Counted from the first letter of the stretch, positions 18,946 to 27,757 are shown. The stretch is 64,000 bases of DNA from Salinibacterium sp. M195 (GCF_019443965.1 NZ_CP040814.1:1240001-1304000), one strand, 5' to 3'. Notes: generated from the sequence alone by a model not told the origin. Translations and numbers: made by a program.

Positions 18946-19155
18946 GTGGACGATGCACAGAGTGGCGCAGCAGGCGTTAGCGGCAACGACGGCGCAGGCG
19001 GTCGAGCTCCGCGCCGCATCAGCGAGGAAGCCCAGGGCGACGGCGTGTGCTGGCTACCGCGGGTCTGCACCGAGTGTGGAGCTTTGGTCGAGGGCGCATT
19101 GCCAGCGGACTGTTGGCGCTGCGGTGCTGAGGTCGGCGGCGAGAATCACGATTAG
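18946..19155 (+). CDS. Small zinc-ribbon protein
   Basis: A 69-aa protein from GTG 18946. The C-terminal half has two CxxC pairs ('CTECGALVEG' and 'CWRCGAEV') 15 residues apart, a rubredoxin-like zinc ribbon. The N-terminus is Gly/Ala-rich and may be disordered. A larger overlapping frame here has no recognisable motif, so the zinc-ribbon frame was preferred. Function unknown; the protein is too short for a full enzyme. Confidence 0.6.
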   Translation: MDDAQSGAAGVSGNDGAGGRAPRRISEEAQGDGVCWLPRVCTECGALVEGALPADCWRCGAEVGGENHD

Positions 19156-19328
19156 TGCGGACGCGGCCCTCCCCGGGAAATTCTGCAGCCACCAGGCGGT
19201 AACGTGATTCACGCTCAAATTCTCGGGGCAGGGCACGTAGTCTCGAGAGAGCTAGACGTCGCCGTCGAGAGGTCGATGGTCCGTCGCGTCTCTTCGATAC
19301 AGTGGCAACGGATTGATAGGGGACTCAC

Positions 19329-20579
19329 ATGGCCGGACCGGGCTTTGCAGTAATTGATTTCGAGACGACAGGGCTCTTCGCCGGTGGCCATGACCGTGTC
19401 ATCGAAATTGCCGTTGTCCATCTTGACGCTAGCGGTGAAGTCGAGGGGCGGTGGGAGACGCTGGTGAATCCGGGGCGTGATCTCGGACCACAGCGCATCC
19501 ACCAGATCCGCGCCTCTGATGTCGTCGACGCTCCCAGTTTCAGCCAGATCGCTGCCCAACTCGTCGAGCTACTGATGGGGCGCGTGATTGTCGCCCACAA
19601 CGCGAGCTTTGACCTGAAGTTTCTTGTTGCCGAGCTTGAGCGAACAACGTCGTGGTTTTCGACGGACTTCGTGAGTCTCTGCACTATGCAGCTCGCGCGT
19701 GACTACCTGCCCGGCGCAGGCCGTGCCCTAGCGGATTGTTGTGCGGCTCTCGACATTCAGCTTGATGACGCCCATCGTGCGTCCGCTGACGCCTTCGCCA
19801 CAGCGCAACTCCTTGCCGCTTATCTCCAGGCTGAAGACCAGCACGAGCCATGGCAAACTCACCTTGACTCAGCACGTGACCACTCGTGGCCCGTCCTCGA
19901 CCGCGGAGTTCATGAGTGGATGCCGCGGCCGCCGTATACGGAGGTCACCGCTGCGTCGTTCCTGCAGCGGATCACCCAAAAAATGCCGGAGTATGCGGGG
20001 CCAGCCGAGTGTCTCGACTACCTTGCGCTTCTGGACCTCTGCCTCCTCGATCGTCACTTTTCGATTCACGAATCGCGCGAACTCGTGGCGCTCGCCGAAG
20101 GCCTCGGAATCAGCCGAACCACCTGCGAACTGTTGCATCTCGAATACTTCAACCAGCTCACGAGAACCGCGTGGGATGACGGAATTTTGACGGACGAAGA
20201 GACGGCCGACTTAGTGCACGTTGGCGACCTTCTCGATATCTCTACCGCCACAATCACCGCAGCGCTCGAGAGCGCAGCCTCGGTTGCGGTCACTGCGCTG
20301 CCAGAGGCGAATTCACCGGCGAGCGGTTCCGAGTCGAGTGACGGGTTCACGCTGAAGCCAGGCGATCTCATCGTGCTCACGGGTGAGATGAGTCGGCCAC
20401 GAAGTGAAATCGCGGCTGTGCTCGTTGGCCGTGGCTTCACTCCGCGGGATGCGGTGACGAAAAAGGTTCGGCTGCTGGTCGCTGCCGACCCCGACTCGCT
20501 GTCAGGAAAGGCACGCAAAGCCCGCGACTACGGCATCCCGGTCGTCGACGAGATCGGCTTAGAGCGCCTCTTGCGTTAA
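19329..20579 (+). CDS. DEDDh 3'-5' exonuclease with BRCT domain (DnaQ-like)
   Basis: A 416-aa protein. The N-terminal exonuclease domain (about 1-170) has the DEDDh motifs: 'AVIDFETTGLF', 'HNASFDLKFLVAEL' and 'HRASADAFATAQLL'. A linker with a TerB-like helical stretch (about 215-320) follows. The C-terminal BRCT domain (about 335-415) includes 'PGDLIVLTGEMSRPRSEIAA' and 'KAVRK'-type basic residues. It resembles the DNA polymerase III epsilon-like nucleases of actinobacteria and is probably a repair nuclease rather than the replicative proofreader (inference). It is convergent with the XPB helicase. Confidence 0.9.
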   Translation: MAGPGFAVIDFETTGLFAGGHDRVIEIAVVHLDASGEVEGRWETLVNPGRDLGPQRIHQIRASDVVDAPSFSQIAAQLVELLMGRVIVAHNASFDLKFLVAELERTTSWFSTDFVSLCTMQLARDYLPGAGRALADCCAALDIQLDDAHRASADAFATAQLLAAYLQAEDQHEPWQTHLDSARDHSWPVLDRGVHEWMPRPPYTEVTAASFLQRITQKMPEYAGPAECLDYLALLDLCLLDRHFSIHESRELVALAEGLGISRTTCELLHLEYFNQLTRTAWDDGILTDEETADLVHVGDLLDISTATITAALESAASVAVTALPEANSPASGSESSDGFTLKPGDLIVLTGEMSRPRSEIAAVLVGRGFTPRDAVTKKVRLLVAADPDSLSGKARKARDYGIPVVDEIGLERLLR

Positions 20580-20608
20580 CGATCGGCGCCGGGTAGCCGC
20601 GACTCTGG

Positions 20609-22255
20609 CTAGATCAGATCTGCGGCATCCAGAATCGTGTAGCTGTAGCCCTGCTCGGCAAGGAATCGCTGGCGATTCTGTGCGAAGTCTTGGTCGACCG
20701 TGTCGCGGGCAACCAGGGTGTAGAAGTTTGCTGGCAGTCCGCTCTCTTTCGGGCGCAGAAGGCGGCCCAAACGCTGAGCTTCTTCTTGCCGAGAGCCAAA
20801 CGATCCACTGACTTGGATGGCAACCGTCGCCTCAGGCAGGTCGACGGAGAAGTTGGCGACCTTGGAGACCACCAATATTTTGGTAATCCCCTCGCGGAAC
20901 TCTTGATACAGCCGCTCACGCTCAGCGACCGGCGTCGCGCCGGTCAGCTTCGGAGCATCCAGCTTCTCGGCAAGGTCGTCGATCTGGTCAAGATATTGCC
21001 CGATAACAAGAATGCGTTCGCCCTCGTGCTTTTTCACGAGCGCACGCACAATCTCTATTTTTGCCGGTGCTGTCGCAGCGAGCCGATACCGTTCGTCGTC
21101 GGCAGACGCCGCATATTCGAGACGTTGGTTTTCGGGCAGATCGACGCGAACCTCGTAACAACTGGCGGGGGAGATGAACCCTTGGGCCTCAATTTCTTTC
21201 CACGGCGCATCGAAACGTTTGGGGCCGATGAGAGAAAACACATCGCCCTCGCGTCCGTCTTCACGAACGAGTGTTGCCGTGAGCCCGAGGCGACGGCGTG
21301 CTTGCAGATCGGCGGTGAGTTTGAACACAGGAGCCGGCAGCAAGTGCACTTCGTCATAAATGACAAGGCCCCAGTCGAGAGCATCCAAAAGCGACAGGTG
21401 GGCGTATTCGCCTTTTCGCTTGGCAGTAAGAATTTGGTAGGTCGCAATCGTGACCGGCAGGATCTCTTTCGTCTGCCCCGAATATTCGCCGACTTCTTCT
21501 TCGGTCAGAGTGGTGCGCTTCAAAATCTCGGCACGCCACTGGCGGGCAGAGACCGTATTTGTCACCAAAATCAGGGTTGTGGTCTTGCTTTGAGCCATTG
21601 CGCCCAAACCGACGAGCGTCTTGCCGGCACCACAGGGGAGCACAACAACGCCCGAACCATGGTGGAAAAAATTGTCGATGGCGTGCTGCTGGTACTCACG
21701 AAGACCCCAGCCCGAAGCATCCAACTCCATCTCATGAGGCGTGCCCGGGGTATAGCCAGCGTTATCTTCAGCCGGCCAACCCAGCTTCAGCAGCTCTTGC
21801 TTGAGCTGCCCACGAGCCCACGCCTGCACCACAAAAGTGTTCTCGCCACGACGCTCGAAGAGCAAGCTCGCGACCTTCTTGCCGCGTGTAATCTCGCGCA
21901 AGACTGCCGGGTCGGTTGCGGTGAGAGTGAGCGCGCCATCCTCATCACGATTGATAACGAGACGACCATAGCGGCCGACAGTTTCTGCGATATCGACGCT
22001 GACGCTCTGCGGAATCGGAAACTTCGAATACTTCTCGAGCGTCTCCAACATCGCCGGGGCATCATGCCCTGCTGCGCGAGCATTCCAGAGCCCCAAGCGG
22101 GTAATCCGATACGTGTGGATGTGTTCAGGGGCACGTTCGAGCTCGGCGAACACAGCCAAATCATGGCGTGCGTCTTCGGCAAGGGGGTGTGCGACCTCAA
22201 GTAAAACCGTGCGGTCAGATTGCACGATCAGAGGTCCGTCGGGAGCAGCGTTCAT
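20609..22255 (-). CDS. DNA repair helicase XPB
   Basis: A 548-aa superfamily 2 helicase. The N-terminal damage-recognition-like region (1-175) is followed by Walker A 'VVLPCGAGKTLVGLGAMA', Walker B 'DEVH' in 'LVIYDEVHLLPAPVF', motif III 'LGLTATLVREDGREGD', and the RED motif within it. The C-terminal helicase lobe contains 'VIGQYLDQIDDLAEKL' and 'QRLGRLLRPK'. Bacterial XPB unwinds DNA 3'-5' and works with a nuclease in some species. A TAGGCT box 7 nt before the ATG suggests leaderless expression. Downstream of a second helicase-associated gene. Confidence 0.95.
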   Translation of the reverse strand: MNAAPDGPLIVQSDRTVLLEVAHPLAEDARHDLAVFAELERAPEHIHTYRITRLGLWNARAAGHDAPAMLETLEKYSKFPIPQSVSVDIAETVGRYGRLVINRDEDGALTLTATDPAVLREITRGKKVASLLFERRGENTFVVQAWARGQLKQELLKLGWPAEDNAGYTPGTPHEMELDASGWGLREYQQHAIDNFFHHGSGVVVLPCGAGKTLVGLGAMAQSKTTTLILVTNTVSARQWRAEILKRTTLTEEEVGEYSGQTKEILPVTIATYQILTAKRKGEYAHLSLLDALDWGLVIYDEVHLLPAPVFKLTADLQARRRLGLTATLVREDGREGDVFSLIGPKRFDAPWKEIEAQGFISPASCYEVRVDLPENQRLEYAASADDERYRLAATAPAKIEIVRALVKKHEGERILVIGQYLDQIDDLAEKLDAPKLTGATPVAERERLYQEFREGITKILVVSKVANFSVDLPEATVAIQVSGSFGSRQEEAQRLGRLLRPKESGLPANFYTLVARDTVDQDFAQNRQRFLAEQGYSYTILDAADLI

Positions 22256-22279
22256 CCGACCTAGCCTACGCCCGGATGC

Positions 22280-24148
22280 TTAGCGTTCAGTGGTGGCCTC
22301 GACCCCGACAATGTTCGACAGGGGCAGAGTGCGTTCGATGTCGGCAGCTCGGTCGAGTCCGCGCATCCGGCCCGCCGCCACACTCGACGGTGCAAGCGTG
22401 TAGAGCACCTCGCGGCCATCAGGCATCTTGACCGTCACCCGCAAGATAAGTTTGTTGCGAATAGCGACCTCGATCTGGCGCGAGAGCCAGGCCTGATCCT
22501 CGTCACCGGTCGCGCCGCCTTGACCATCACGAAGTTTTGCCAACAATTGCTCCGGTTGGGCATCGTGTGGCTGGGCGGAGATGGCGTCGCTGACCTGGTC
22601 CCGACGCAACGACAGAATTTTGCCATCGCGGTCTTCGGCCGCCACCGGGTAGCGCGCATCGCTGAGAGCCCAAAACAGTTGTTCAACGCCGAAACGCGAC
22701 ACAAGACGATCGGTTTCGAGGCGCAGCCCGAACGGACCAAAGGTGGGGTCAACAGCGATCGACTGGAGCAGCAAGGAATCGGGAGAATTGATGTAGCTGC
22801 CGGAAGTGCCATGAAGACCAACCCGCACGAGCCCATGACGGGACGCGGCTTCGGCGAGGAGGTACTCCACCGGTTGCGGAACGCCCGTCAGCGAGATTTC
22901 GGCCAAGAACTCGCGCATACCCTCAAGCGTTTCCCCCAGGGTCATCGCATGATGCAGGCTTGACGGCGAGATCCGATAAGTGGATGCCAGAGCGCGTGTC
23001 TCGACATCAGCGATTGTGCGCAGGCGAGCATCCAGCTGCGGCGCTAGCGGTCCGGGAGAAATTACGGTCAAGTCGGGTTGCACATAAACGTGCTGCACTT
23101 CCTTGGGGAACAACTCAGCCATCGCGGCCGCGGCATCGGCCGGGGTTCGAGTGAGGAGGGCAATTCCTGCGGTGCTGGGGAGTTGTTCTGACGTGACGCC
23201 CAGCAACTGCGCGTCACGGTTGTAACGCCGTACTTTCTCCAGCATCCACTCAATGCCAGCCGGGAATAGCCAGCGAACATAGGCCTCGACGCCATCGCCC
23301 CAGAAACTGTGGGTGCGATCAGCCAAGATGGTGCGGATGTCGTTGGGCACCCCTTGGTGCCAGGCTTCAGCGAGGTGCAACCAGCGTTCGTCTGCGGACC
23401 GCGAGATCCACGCTGTGGCATCGGCGGTGGGCATCCATTGGGAATTGGTCGTGGCAACAAGCCCGGCCCGTTCAGCAATGTCGACGAGCCCAGAAACTTT
23501 ATCGAGAGGCACAGCCATCGCTATCGCCAGGCGTTTTGAGTCGGGAAGCGAGACCCCGCCGCGGGCAAGATCACGCACCGGGGTGGTGCGAAGCTGGTTG
23601 AGAAGTTCAGTGACTTCATTGGTGGTGGCGAACGCATTTTCGGCGGCGATCCGGTCGCGAGCCGGGCGTTCAGAGGGTTCGACAGACGTGAGGGTCGACG
23701 GCGGTGCAGTGTTGAGCAACTCTCCCGTGGTGGGGAGATCATCGAACGGCCATCCCGCGAGATGATCGGTAACGCCATCCGGGGCGCTATAGCGGCCACC
23801 GCGGAATATCAGTAATGCGACCTCGACTAGACGATCAAGTCGCGACTGCACCGCTGCAGGATCAGTGCCAAAGCGGCCGAGCGCGTCAGCGACTTCGGAG
23901 CTCGAGAGCGACGTCGTGTCAGCAATAACCGCCAGAGTCGCCAAAGTGGGGCGGTCAAGGGTGCGAAGAACACGCTCAAGCGACGTTGTCTGCTGCAGAG
24001 CATCCGCAAGATCAAAGAAGTCGCTAACAGAATTGCTGCGGATGACCCGCGAACGCAGCAAAAGAAGGAGTTGACTATCGTCTAGTGCGCGCAGTTGAGC
24101 GGCGAGCAAAAGAGCAGCGTCACTAATTGTGGCCATTCCTGTATTCAC
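22280..24148 (-). CDS. Helicase-associated domain protein (Helicase_C_3 type)
   Basis: A 622-aa protein without Walker motifs. The N-terminal 300 residues are helical ('LRALDDSQLLLLLRSR'); the C-terminal part ('VYVQPDLTVISPGPLAPQLD', 'YRISPSSLHHAMTLGETLEG') matches the XPB/Ssl2-associated family that sits next to XPB in actinobacteria. It probably binds the XPB helicase or DNA. GTG 24148 overlaps the upstream gene by 26 bases; ATG 24136 is an alternative. There is a 24-bp gap to XPB. Confidence 0.87.
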   Translation of the reverse strand: MNTGMATISDAALLLAAQLRALDDSQLLLLLRSRVIRSNSVSDFFDLADALQQTTSLERVLRTLDRPTLATLAVIADTTSLSSSEVADALGRFGTDPAAVQSRLDRLVEVALLIFRGGRYSAPDGVTDHLAGWPFDDLPTTGELLNTAPPSTLTSVEPSERPARDRIAAENAFATTNEVTELLNQLRTTPVRDLARGGVSLPDSKRLAIAMAVPLDKVSGLVDIAERAGLVATTNSQWMPTADATAWISRSADERWLHLAEAWHQGVPNDIRTILADRTHSFWGDGVEAYVRWLFPAGIEWMLEKVRRYNRDAQLLGVTSEQLPSTAGIALLTRTPADAAAAMAELFPKEVQHVYVQPDLTVISPGPLAPQLDARLRTIADVETRALASTYRISPSSLHHAMTLGETLEGMREFLAEISLTGVPQPVEYLLAEAASRHGLVRVGLHGTSGSYINSPDSLLLQSIAVDPTFGPFGLRLETDRLVSRFGVEQLFWALSDARYPVAAEDRDGKILSLRRDQVSDAISAQPHDAQPEQLLAKLRDGQGGATGDEDQAWLSRQIEVAIRNKLILRVTVKMPDGREVLYTLAPSSVAAGRMRGLDRAADIERTLPLSNIVGVEATTER

Positions 24149-24389
24149 GTTGGCGGCGGCGCCCGTTCAGCACCAAAAGGGTGATGATGAAAACAACACC
24201 CAACGGGAGAGCAAAGTAGGGCATAGTGATGACTGCGGGCCACGCACCTGTGTCGAAATTGCTGAGACCAGCTGCGGTGGCAACAACTACGGCGACAAAG
24301 CTAATCACGGCGAGTGCGATCGAGATGGCGACGAGGTAGGCGAGCACACGCTCGATACGAAGGTCACGTTCAGTTGAATGATTTGTCAC
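24123..24389 (-). CDS. Small two-helix membrane protein, unknown function
   Basis: An 88-aa protein. A charged N-terminus (TNHSTERDLRIERV) precedes two hydrophobic helices (about 16-40 and 55-75) and a basic tail (NGRRRQREYRNGHN). The GTG start at 24389 is chosen because a TATCCT -10 box lies exactly 7 bp upstream, giving a leaderless mRNA. The gene overlaps the start of the helicase-associated gene, so the two are likely co-transcribed. Confidence 0.75.
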   Translation of the reverse strand: MTNHSTERDLRIERVLAYLVAISIALAVISFVAVVVATAAGLSNFDTGAWPAVITMPYFALPLGVVFIITLLVLNGRRRQREYRNGHN

Positions 24390-24452
24390 GTTGACAAGGA
24401 TACGCGCCCACAAACGTTCTAAGCTTGAGTCACGATACGAAGGAGCATGCCC

Positions 24453-24836
24453 ATGCCCACCGGCAAGGTTAAATTTTACGATGACGAGAAGGGTTTTGGC
24501 TTCATCATGAGTGATGAAGGCCAAGAGGTCTTTTTGCATGCCTCGGCGCTGCCTGCGGGCACCACGGGGGTAAAGGCGGGTACTCGCCTAGAGTTCGGCA
24601 TTGCTGACGGCAAGAAGGGCGCTCAAGCGCTCTCAGTGCGCGTCATGGATGCTCCGGCAAGCATGAGCAAGCTCAACCGCAAGCCAGCCGATGACATGGC
24701 AGTGATTATTGAAGATCTGGTCAAGCTCATGGATGGCATCGGCTCTGGCCTTAAGCGGGGGCGTTACCCTGACAAGGCGCACGGCGCCAAAATTGCCTCA
24801 ATGCTGCGAAAGGTAGCGGACGAACTAGATGCCTAA
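24453..24836 (+). CDS. Cold-shock domain protein with C-terminal extension
   Basis: A 127-aa protein. The N-terminal 66 residues form a cold-shock domain with RNP1 'KGFGFI' and RNP2-like 'EVFLHASAL'. A 60-residue C-terminal extension, mostly helical ('MAVIIEDLVKLMDGIGSGLK'), is found in this group in Microbacteriaceae. ATG 24453 is preferred over 24447 because AGGAG is 7 nt upstream of it rather than 1 nt. It binds single-stranded nucleic acid; the extension's role is unknown. It overlaps the DUF3027 gene by eight bases. Confidence 0.93.
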   Translation: MPTGKVKFYDDEKGFGFIMSDEGQEVFLHASALPAGTTGVKAGTRLEFGIADGKKGAQALSVRVMDAPASMSKLNRKPADDMAVIIEDLVKLMDGIGSGLKRGRYPDKAHGAKIASMLRKVADELDA

Positions 24837-25389
24837 TAGCCAGTACGAAAAGCTCGCTCGGGGTGCACTCCTCGAGATCACTGAAGACGCGTCGATTGGT
24901 GCGCTCGTTGGTGAGCAGGTCGAAAGCGACGGCACCGTCTCGGTGATCTTTGCTTCGGCCATGCGCGGCTACCCGGGCTGGAACTGGACTGTCAGCATCG
25001 CCCACGTTGAGGGTGCCGAGCCGACAGTGCTTGAAGCGGAACTTATGCCAGCCGAAGGCGCACTGCTCTCGCCGGACTGGGTGCCGTGGTCTGAACGACT
25101 CGCTGACTACAAAGCTGCCCAGGCCGCGACCGAGGCAGCGGATGCCGAAAAGGTTCTGTCAGACGAGGCATCGAGCGCAGACGACGACGATGACGACGAT
25201 GACGACGATGATGATGACGACGATGAGAGCGCCTTTGATTCAGGCGTGCTGCATGGCGGCGACCTCGACGGTGTCGACATCGATGACCTCGACGAATCCG
25301 ACGATGACGACGACGAAGACGACGACGAAGAGTCGGATGATGACGACGAGTCCGATGATGAATCCGACGAGGACGATTCAGACGACTAG
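24829..25389 (+). CDS. DUF3027 protein with poly-aspartate tail
   Basis: A 186-aa protein. Residues 1-90 match DUF3027 ('AMRGYPGWNWTVSIAHVEGA', 'GALLSPDWVPWSERL'). After a short Ala/Glu-rich helix the last 75 residues are almost entirely Asp, Glu and Ser, including a run of 15 Asp and the end DESDEDDSDD. The tail should be disordered and strongly acidic. Function unknown; its coupling to a cold-shock gene suggests a nucleic-acid related role (inference). The stop overlaps the convergent DUF2530 gene by four bases. Confidence 0.88.
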   Translation: MPNSQYEKLARGALLEITEDASIGALVGEQVESDGTVSVIFASAMRGYPGWNWTVSIAHVEGAEPTVLEAELMPAEGALLSPDWVPWSERLADYKAAQAATEAADAEKVLSDEASSADDDDDDDDDDDDDDDESAFDSGVLHGGDLDGVDIDDLDESDDDDDEDDDEESDDDDESDDESDEDDSDD

Positions 25390-25631
25390 CGTGAGCGCTT
25401 TCCGTGTCGCCTGTGCGTGTAGATCAGCCCAATAGCGCCGAGAACGAGTCCAGCTGCCGCCGCCCACAACCACCATTGGTTGCCTGCCGCAGTAAGTGGC
25501 TCGATAAAGAACAACAAGATGACAAGCCCAACCGCCCACAAGGCGATGCCGACGAGCATCGCCTTGCGATCGTCGGTCTCGACCGGTTGAGGGTCGGGCC
25601 GTCGTTCTGAGTCTTTCAACCAGATACGCAC
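25386..25631 (-). CDS. DUF2530 membrane protein
   Basis: An 81-aa protein with two membrane helices (about 24-44 and 53-71) and the DUF2530 pattern 'WAVGLVILLFF' followed by 'WWLWAAAAGLVLGAIGL'. The tail is basic (THRRHGKRSR). GTG start; nine bases downstream of serC, with which it is probably co-transcribed. Function unknown. Confidence 0.85.
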   Translation of the reverse strand: MRIWLKDSERRPDPQPVETDDRKAMLVGIALWAVGLVILLFFIEPLTAAGNQWWLWAAAAGLVLGAIGLIYTHRRHGKRSR

Positions 25632-25640
25632 GGTCGCAGG

Positions 25641-26753
25641 CTAGTTGCTGTTCGCGATCACGTAGTCGATCGATGCGACCAATTTGCGCACGTCATCAGG
25701 ATCAATTGCCACGAAGGTCGCAACGCGAAGCTGATTGCGGCCGAGCTTGCGGTACGGGTCAGTATCGACGATTCCGTTAGCGCGGAGCGTCTGAGAGATC
25801 GCAGCGGCGTCGATGGCGTCATCGAAGTCGATCGTGGCAATGACCTGCGAGCGGTGTTCCGGATTCGTGACGAATGGCGTTGCGATGTCGCTGGCGGCTG
25901 CCCAGTCGTAGAGCACTGACGAAGATTCGCGAGTGCGAGCATCCGCCCAGGCAAGTCCACCGTTGCCATTGATCCAGTCGATTTGGTTCTCGAGCAGCAG
26001 CAACGTGCTCAGCGCGGGAGTGTTGAGGGTCTGGTTGAGGCGCGAGTTGTCGATCGCGTTCTTGAGCGACAAGAACTCGGGGATGTAACGGCCACTCGCG
26101 GCGATGCGTTCCACGCGCTCGATCGCGGCGGGGGAGAAGAGGGCGATCCACAGACCGCCATCCGAGGCAAAGTTCTTCTGAGGGGCGAAGTAGTACACAT
26201 CGGCTTGGTTGGCGTCGAACTGAACGCCGCCGGCAGCACTCGTGGCGTCAACAACGGTGAGAACGCTCTTGTCGTCGAAGCGACGCACCGACGTCATTAC
26301 TCCGGTGGAGGTCTCGTTTTGCGGGTACGCGAAGACATCTGCACCGTTGATGTCGTCAAGCTCGGCAAGCGACCCGCCCGGGGCGGTCACAACATGAGGA
26401 GATTCGAGATGGGGTGCCGCAGCAGCTTTTGCGAACTTGGAACCGAACTCTCCGAAGGCGAGGTGGGCACTGCGACGTTCGATGAGGGCGAAGGCAGCTG
26501 CATCCCAAAAGGCCGTCGAGCCGCCGTTGCCGAGCACGACTTCGTAGCCTTCTGGGATCTGGAAAAGCTCTCCGAGGCCCGAACGTACGCGGCCTACGAG
26601 GTCGCGAACAGGGGCTTGACGGTGGGAGGTGCCGAGGATCGTGCGGGAGGCAGAAACGAGGTGTTCGATCTGCTCCGGTCGCACTTTGGACGGGCCGGCT
26701 CCGAATCGTCCGTCGGAGGGAAGGAGGTCAGTGGGAATCGTCAGGCTTGCCAT
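25641..26753 (-). CDS. serC: Phosphoserine transaminase
   Basis: A 370-aa PLP enzyme of the serine pathway converting 3-phosphohydroxypyruvate to phosphoserine. It starts with 'FGAGPSKVRPEQIEHL'; the Schiff-base lysine is in 'YYFAPQKNFASDGGLW'; 'VVDATSAAGGVQFD' is the PLP-ring region. The length matches the actinobacterial form. The ATG is preceded by TAGAAT with 7 bp spacing (leaderless). Divergent from the IdeR gene. Confidence 0.96.
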   Translation of the reverse strand: MASLTIPTDLLPSDGRFGAGPSKVRPEQIEHLVSASRTILGTSHRQAPVRDLVGRVRSGLGELFQIPEGYEVVLGNGGSTAFWDAAAFALIERRSAHLAFGEFGSKFAKAAAAPHLESPHVVTAPGGSLAELDDINGADVFAYPQNETSTGVMTSVRRFDDKSVLTVVDATSAAGGVQFDANQADVYYFAPQKNFASDGGLWIALFSPAAIERVERIAASGRYIPEFLSLKNAIDNSRLNQTLNTPALSTLLLLENQIDWINGNGGLAWADARTRESSSVLYDWAAASDIATPFVTNPEHRSQVIATIDFDDAIDAAAISQTLRANGIVDTDPYRKLGRNQLRVATFVAIDPDDVRKLVASIDYVIANSN

Positions 26754-26760
26754 ACGTCCG

Positions 26761-26787
26761 ATTCTATTGGCCCATCCGGGCTAGTCT
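26761..26787. promoter_or_regulatory. Divergent leaderless promoters of serC and ideR
   Basis: On the minus strand TAGAAT (26761-26766) lies 7 bp from the serC ATG. On the plus strand TAGTCT (26782-26787) lies 6 bp from the ideR ATG. Both spacings place the transcription start at the start codon. The whole intergenic space is only 40 bp. Confidence 0.6.
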
Positions 26788-26793
26788 TATTTC

Positions 26794-27495
26794 ATGACCG
26801 ATCTCGTTGACACCACCGAGATGTACCTGCGCACGATTCTTGACCTTGAAGAAGAGAATATCGTTCCGTTGCGGGCACGCATCTCTGAACGGCTCGGCCA
26901 CTCTGGCCCGACCGTTTCGCAAACTATCGGCCGCATGGAACGTGACGGCCTTGTCGTCGTCGAAGGCGACCGCCACCTTGAATTTACCGAGGAGGGTCGC
27001 CGCCGTGCCACCCATGTGATGCGCAAGCATCGCCTCGCTGAGCGACTGCTCGCTGACGTAATTGGTCTCGATTGGGCTCTCGTTCACGACGAAGCGTGCC
27101 GCTGGGAGCACGTCATGAGCGAGCAGGTCGAGCGCAAGCTCATCGAAATGCTCGATCACCCCACCGAGTCTCCCTACGGAAACCCGATTCCTGGTTTGGA
27201 AGAGTTGGGCGGCACAGCAGCCCCCTCATTCAGCGCAGGAATGGTCAACATTGTCGAGCTGGTATCCGAAAACCAGGCACCCGTCGCTGGCCTCATCCGT
27301 CGACTAGGTGAACCCGTACAGTTCGAACCTGAGCTGTTGCAGCAACTGTTTGACGCAGGAGTGATGCCGGGCAAGACGGCCACATTCTCCGCGGCTGACT
27401 CGTATGTTGCGGTCACAGTCGAAGGTTTCGGCGAAGGGCTCGAGCTGCCTAATGAGGTTGCCGTTCACATTTTCGTTGAGAAGCCTGTCGCCTAA
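26794..27495 (+). CDS. ideR: Iron-dependent repressor, IdeR/DtxR type
   Basis: A 233-aa regulator, close to IdeR (230 aa) in length. N-terminal winged helix (1-73, 'RLGHSGPTVSQTIGRMERDG'); metal-binding and dimerisation domain with 'HRLAERLLADVIGL' and 'ACRWEHVMSEQVERKL', which hold the His, Glu, Cys and Met ligands of DtxR; Met10 also matches. The cysteine (C102 type) and C-terminal SH3-like domain (about 150-230) favour an iron regulator over an MntR type. Candidate target in the window: the box at 11828. Confidence 0.93.
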   Translation: MTDLVDTTEMYLRTILDLEEENIVPLRARISERLGHSGPTVSQTIGRMERDGLVVVEGDRHLEFTEEGRRRATHVMRKHRLAERLLADVIGLDWALVHDEACRWEHVMSEQVERKLIEMLDHPTESPYGNPIPGLEELGGTAAPSFSAGMVNIVELVSENQAPVAGLIRRLGEPVQFEPELLQQLFDAGVMPGKTATFSAADSYVAVTVEGFGEGLELPNEVAVHIFVEKPVA

Positions 27496-27624
27496 TTTCC
27501 GTAATTCGGTGTTCACCGAGACGTAACCGTCTCGTCACCGTTTTCGGCGCGCCCGCGCGCGTTTGGCCCCAAAAACTGGGTTAGCCTAGACCTCTTGGAG
27601 TTCACGAATGAACCGGAGAATCGC

Positions 27625-27726
27625 ATGTTGAGTAGGTGCAGCATCCAAACCGTGGATGCGCGTGCCCACTTGTACATACGACACAGCAGTCTTGTGCGCG
27701 GCAGTTTTCGCGCACTGAATCATTAG
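27625..27726 (+). CDS. Candidate leader peptide upstream of HNH gene
   Basis: A 33-codon frame (starts MLSRCSIQTV, ends FRALNH) with CGGAG 7 nt before the ATG. Its TAG stop overlaps the first base of a strong intrinsic terminator, so a ribosome at the stop codon would cover the terminator's left arm. It contains uncommon codons (AGG, ATA). No homology recognised. It could be a regulatory leader or a short protein; the layout rather than conservation supports it. Confidence 0.45.
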   Translation: MLSRCSIQTVDARAHLYIRHSSLVRGSFRALNH

Positions 27727-27757
27727 GCATCGTCTTTCGACGGTGCCTTTTTGTTTT
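27726..27757 (+). terminator. Intrinsic terminator in leader of HNH gene
   Basis: A 9-bp stem GGCATCGTC / GACGGTGCC with a TTTC loop and a TTTTTGTTTT tail: the most canonical intrinsic terminator in the window. It lies 74 bp before the HNH start. A second small hairpin (GCCTGC/GCAGGC, 27794-27812) follows, close to the ribosome site. Confidence 0.9.

Noticed and set aside
18668..19207. A 179-codon plus-strand frame
   Set aside because: No motif; overlaps the start of the methyltransferase-like gene on the other strand and the better-supported zinc-ribbon frame.
20690..22204. A 504-codon open frame on the plus strand inside the XPB helicase gene
   Set aside because: It is exactly antisense to a well-conserved helicase, has no recognisable motif and is a by-product of GC-biased codon use.
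25983..26810. A 275-codon plus-strand frame over serC
   Set aside because: Antisense to serC and running into the ideR start; no motif.
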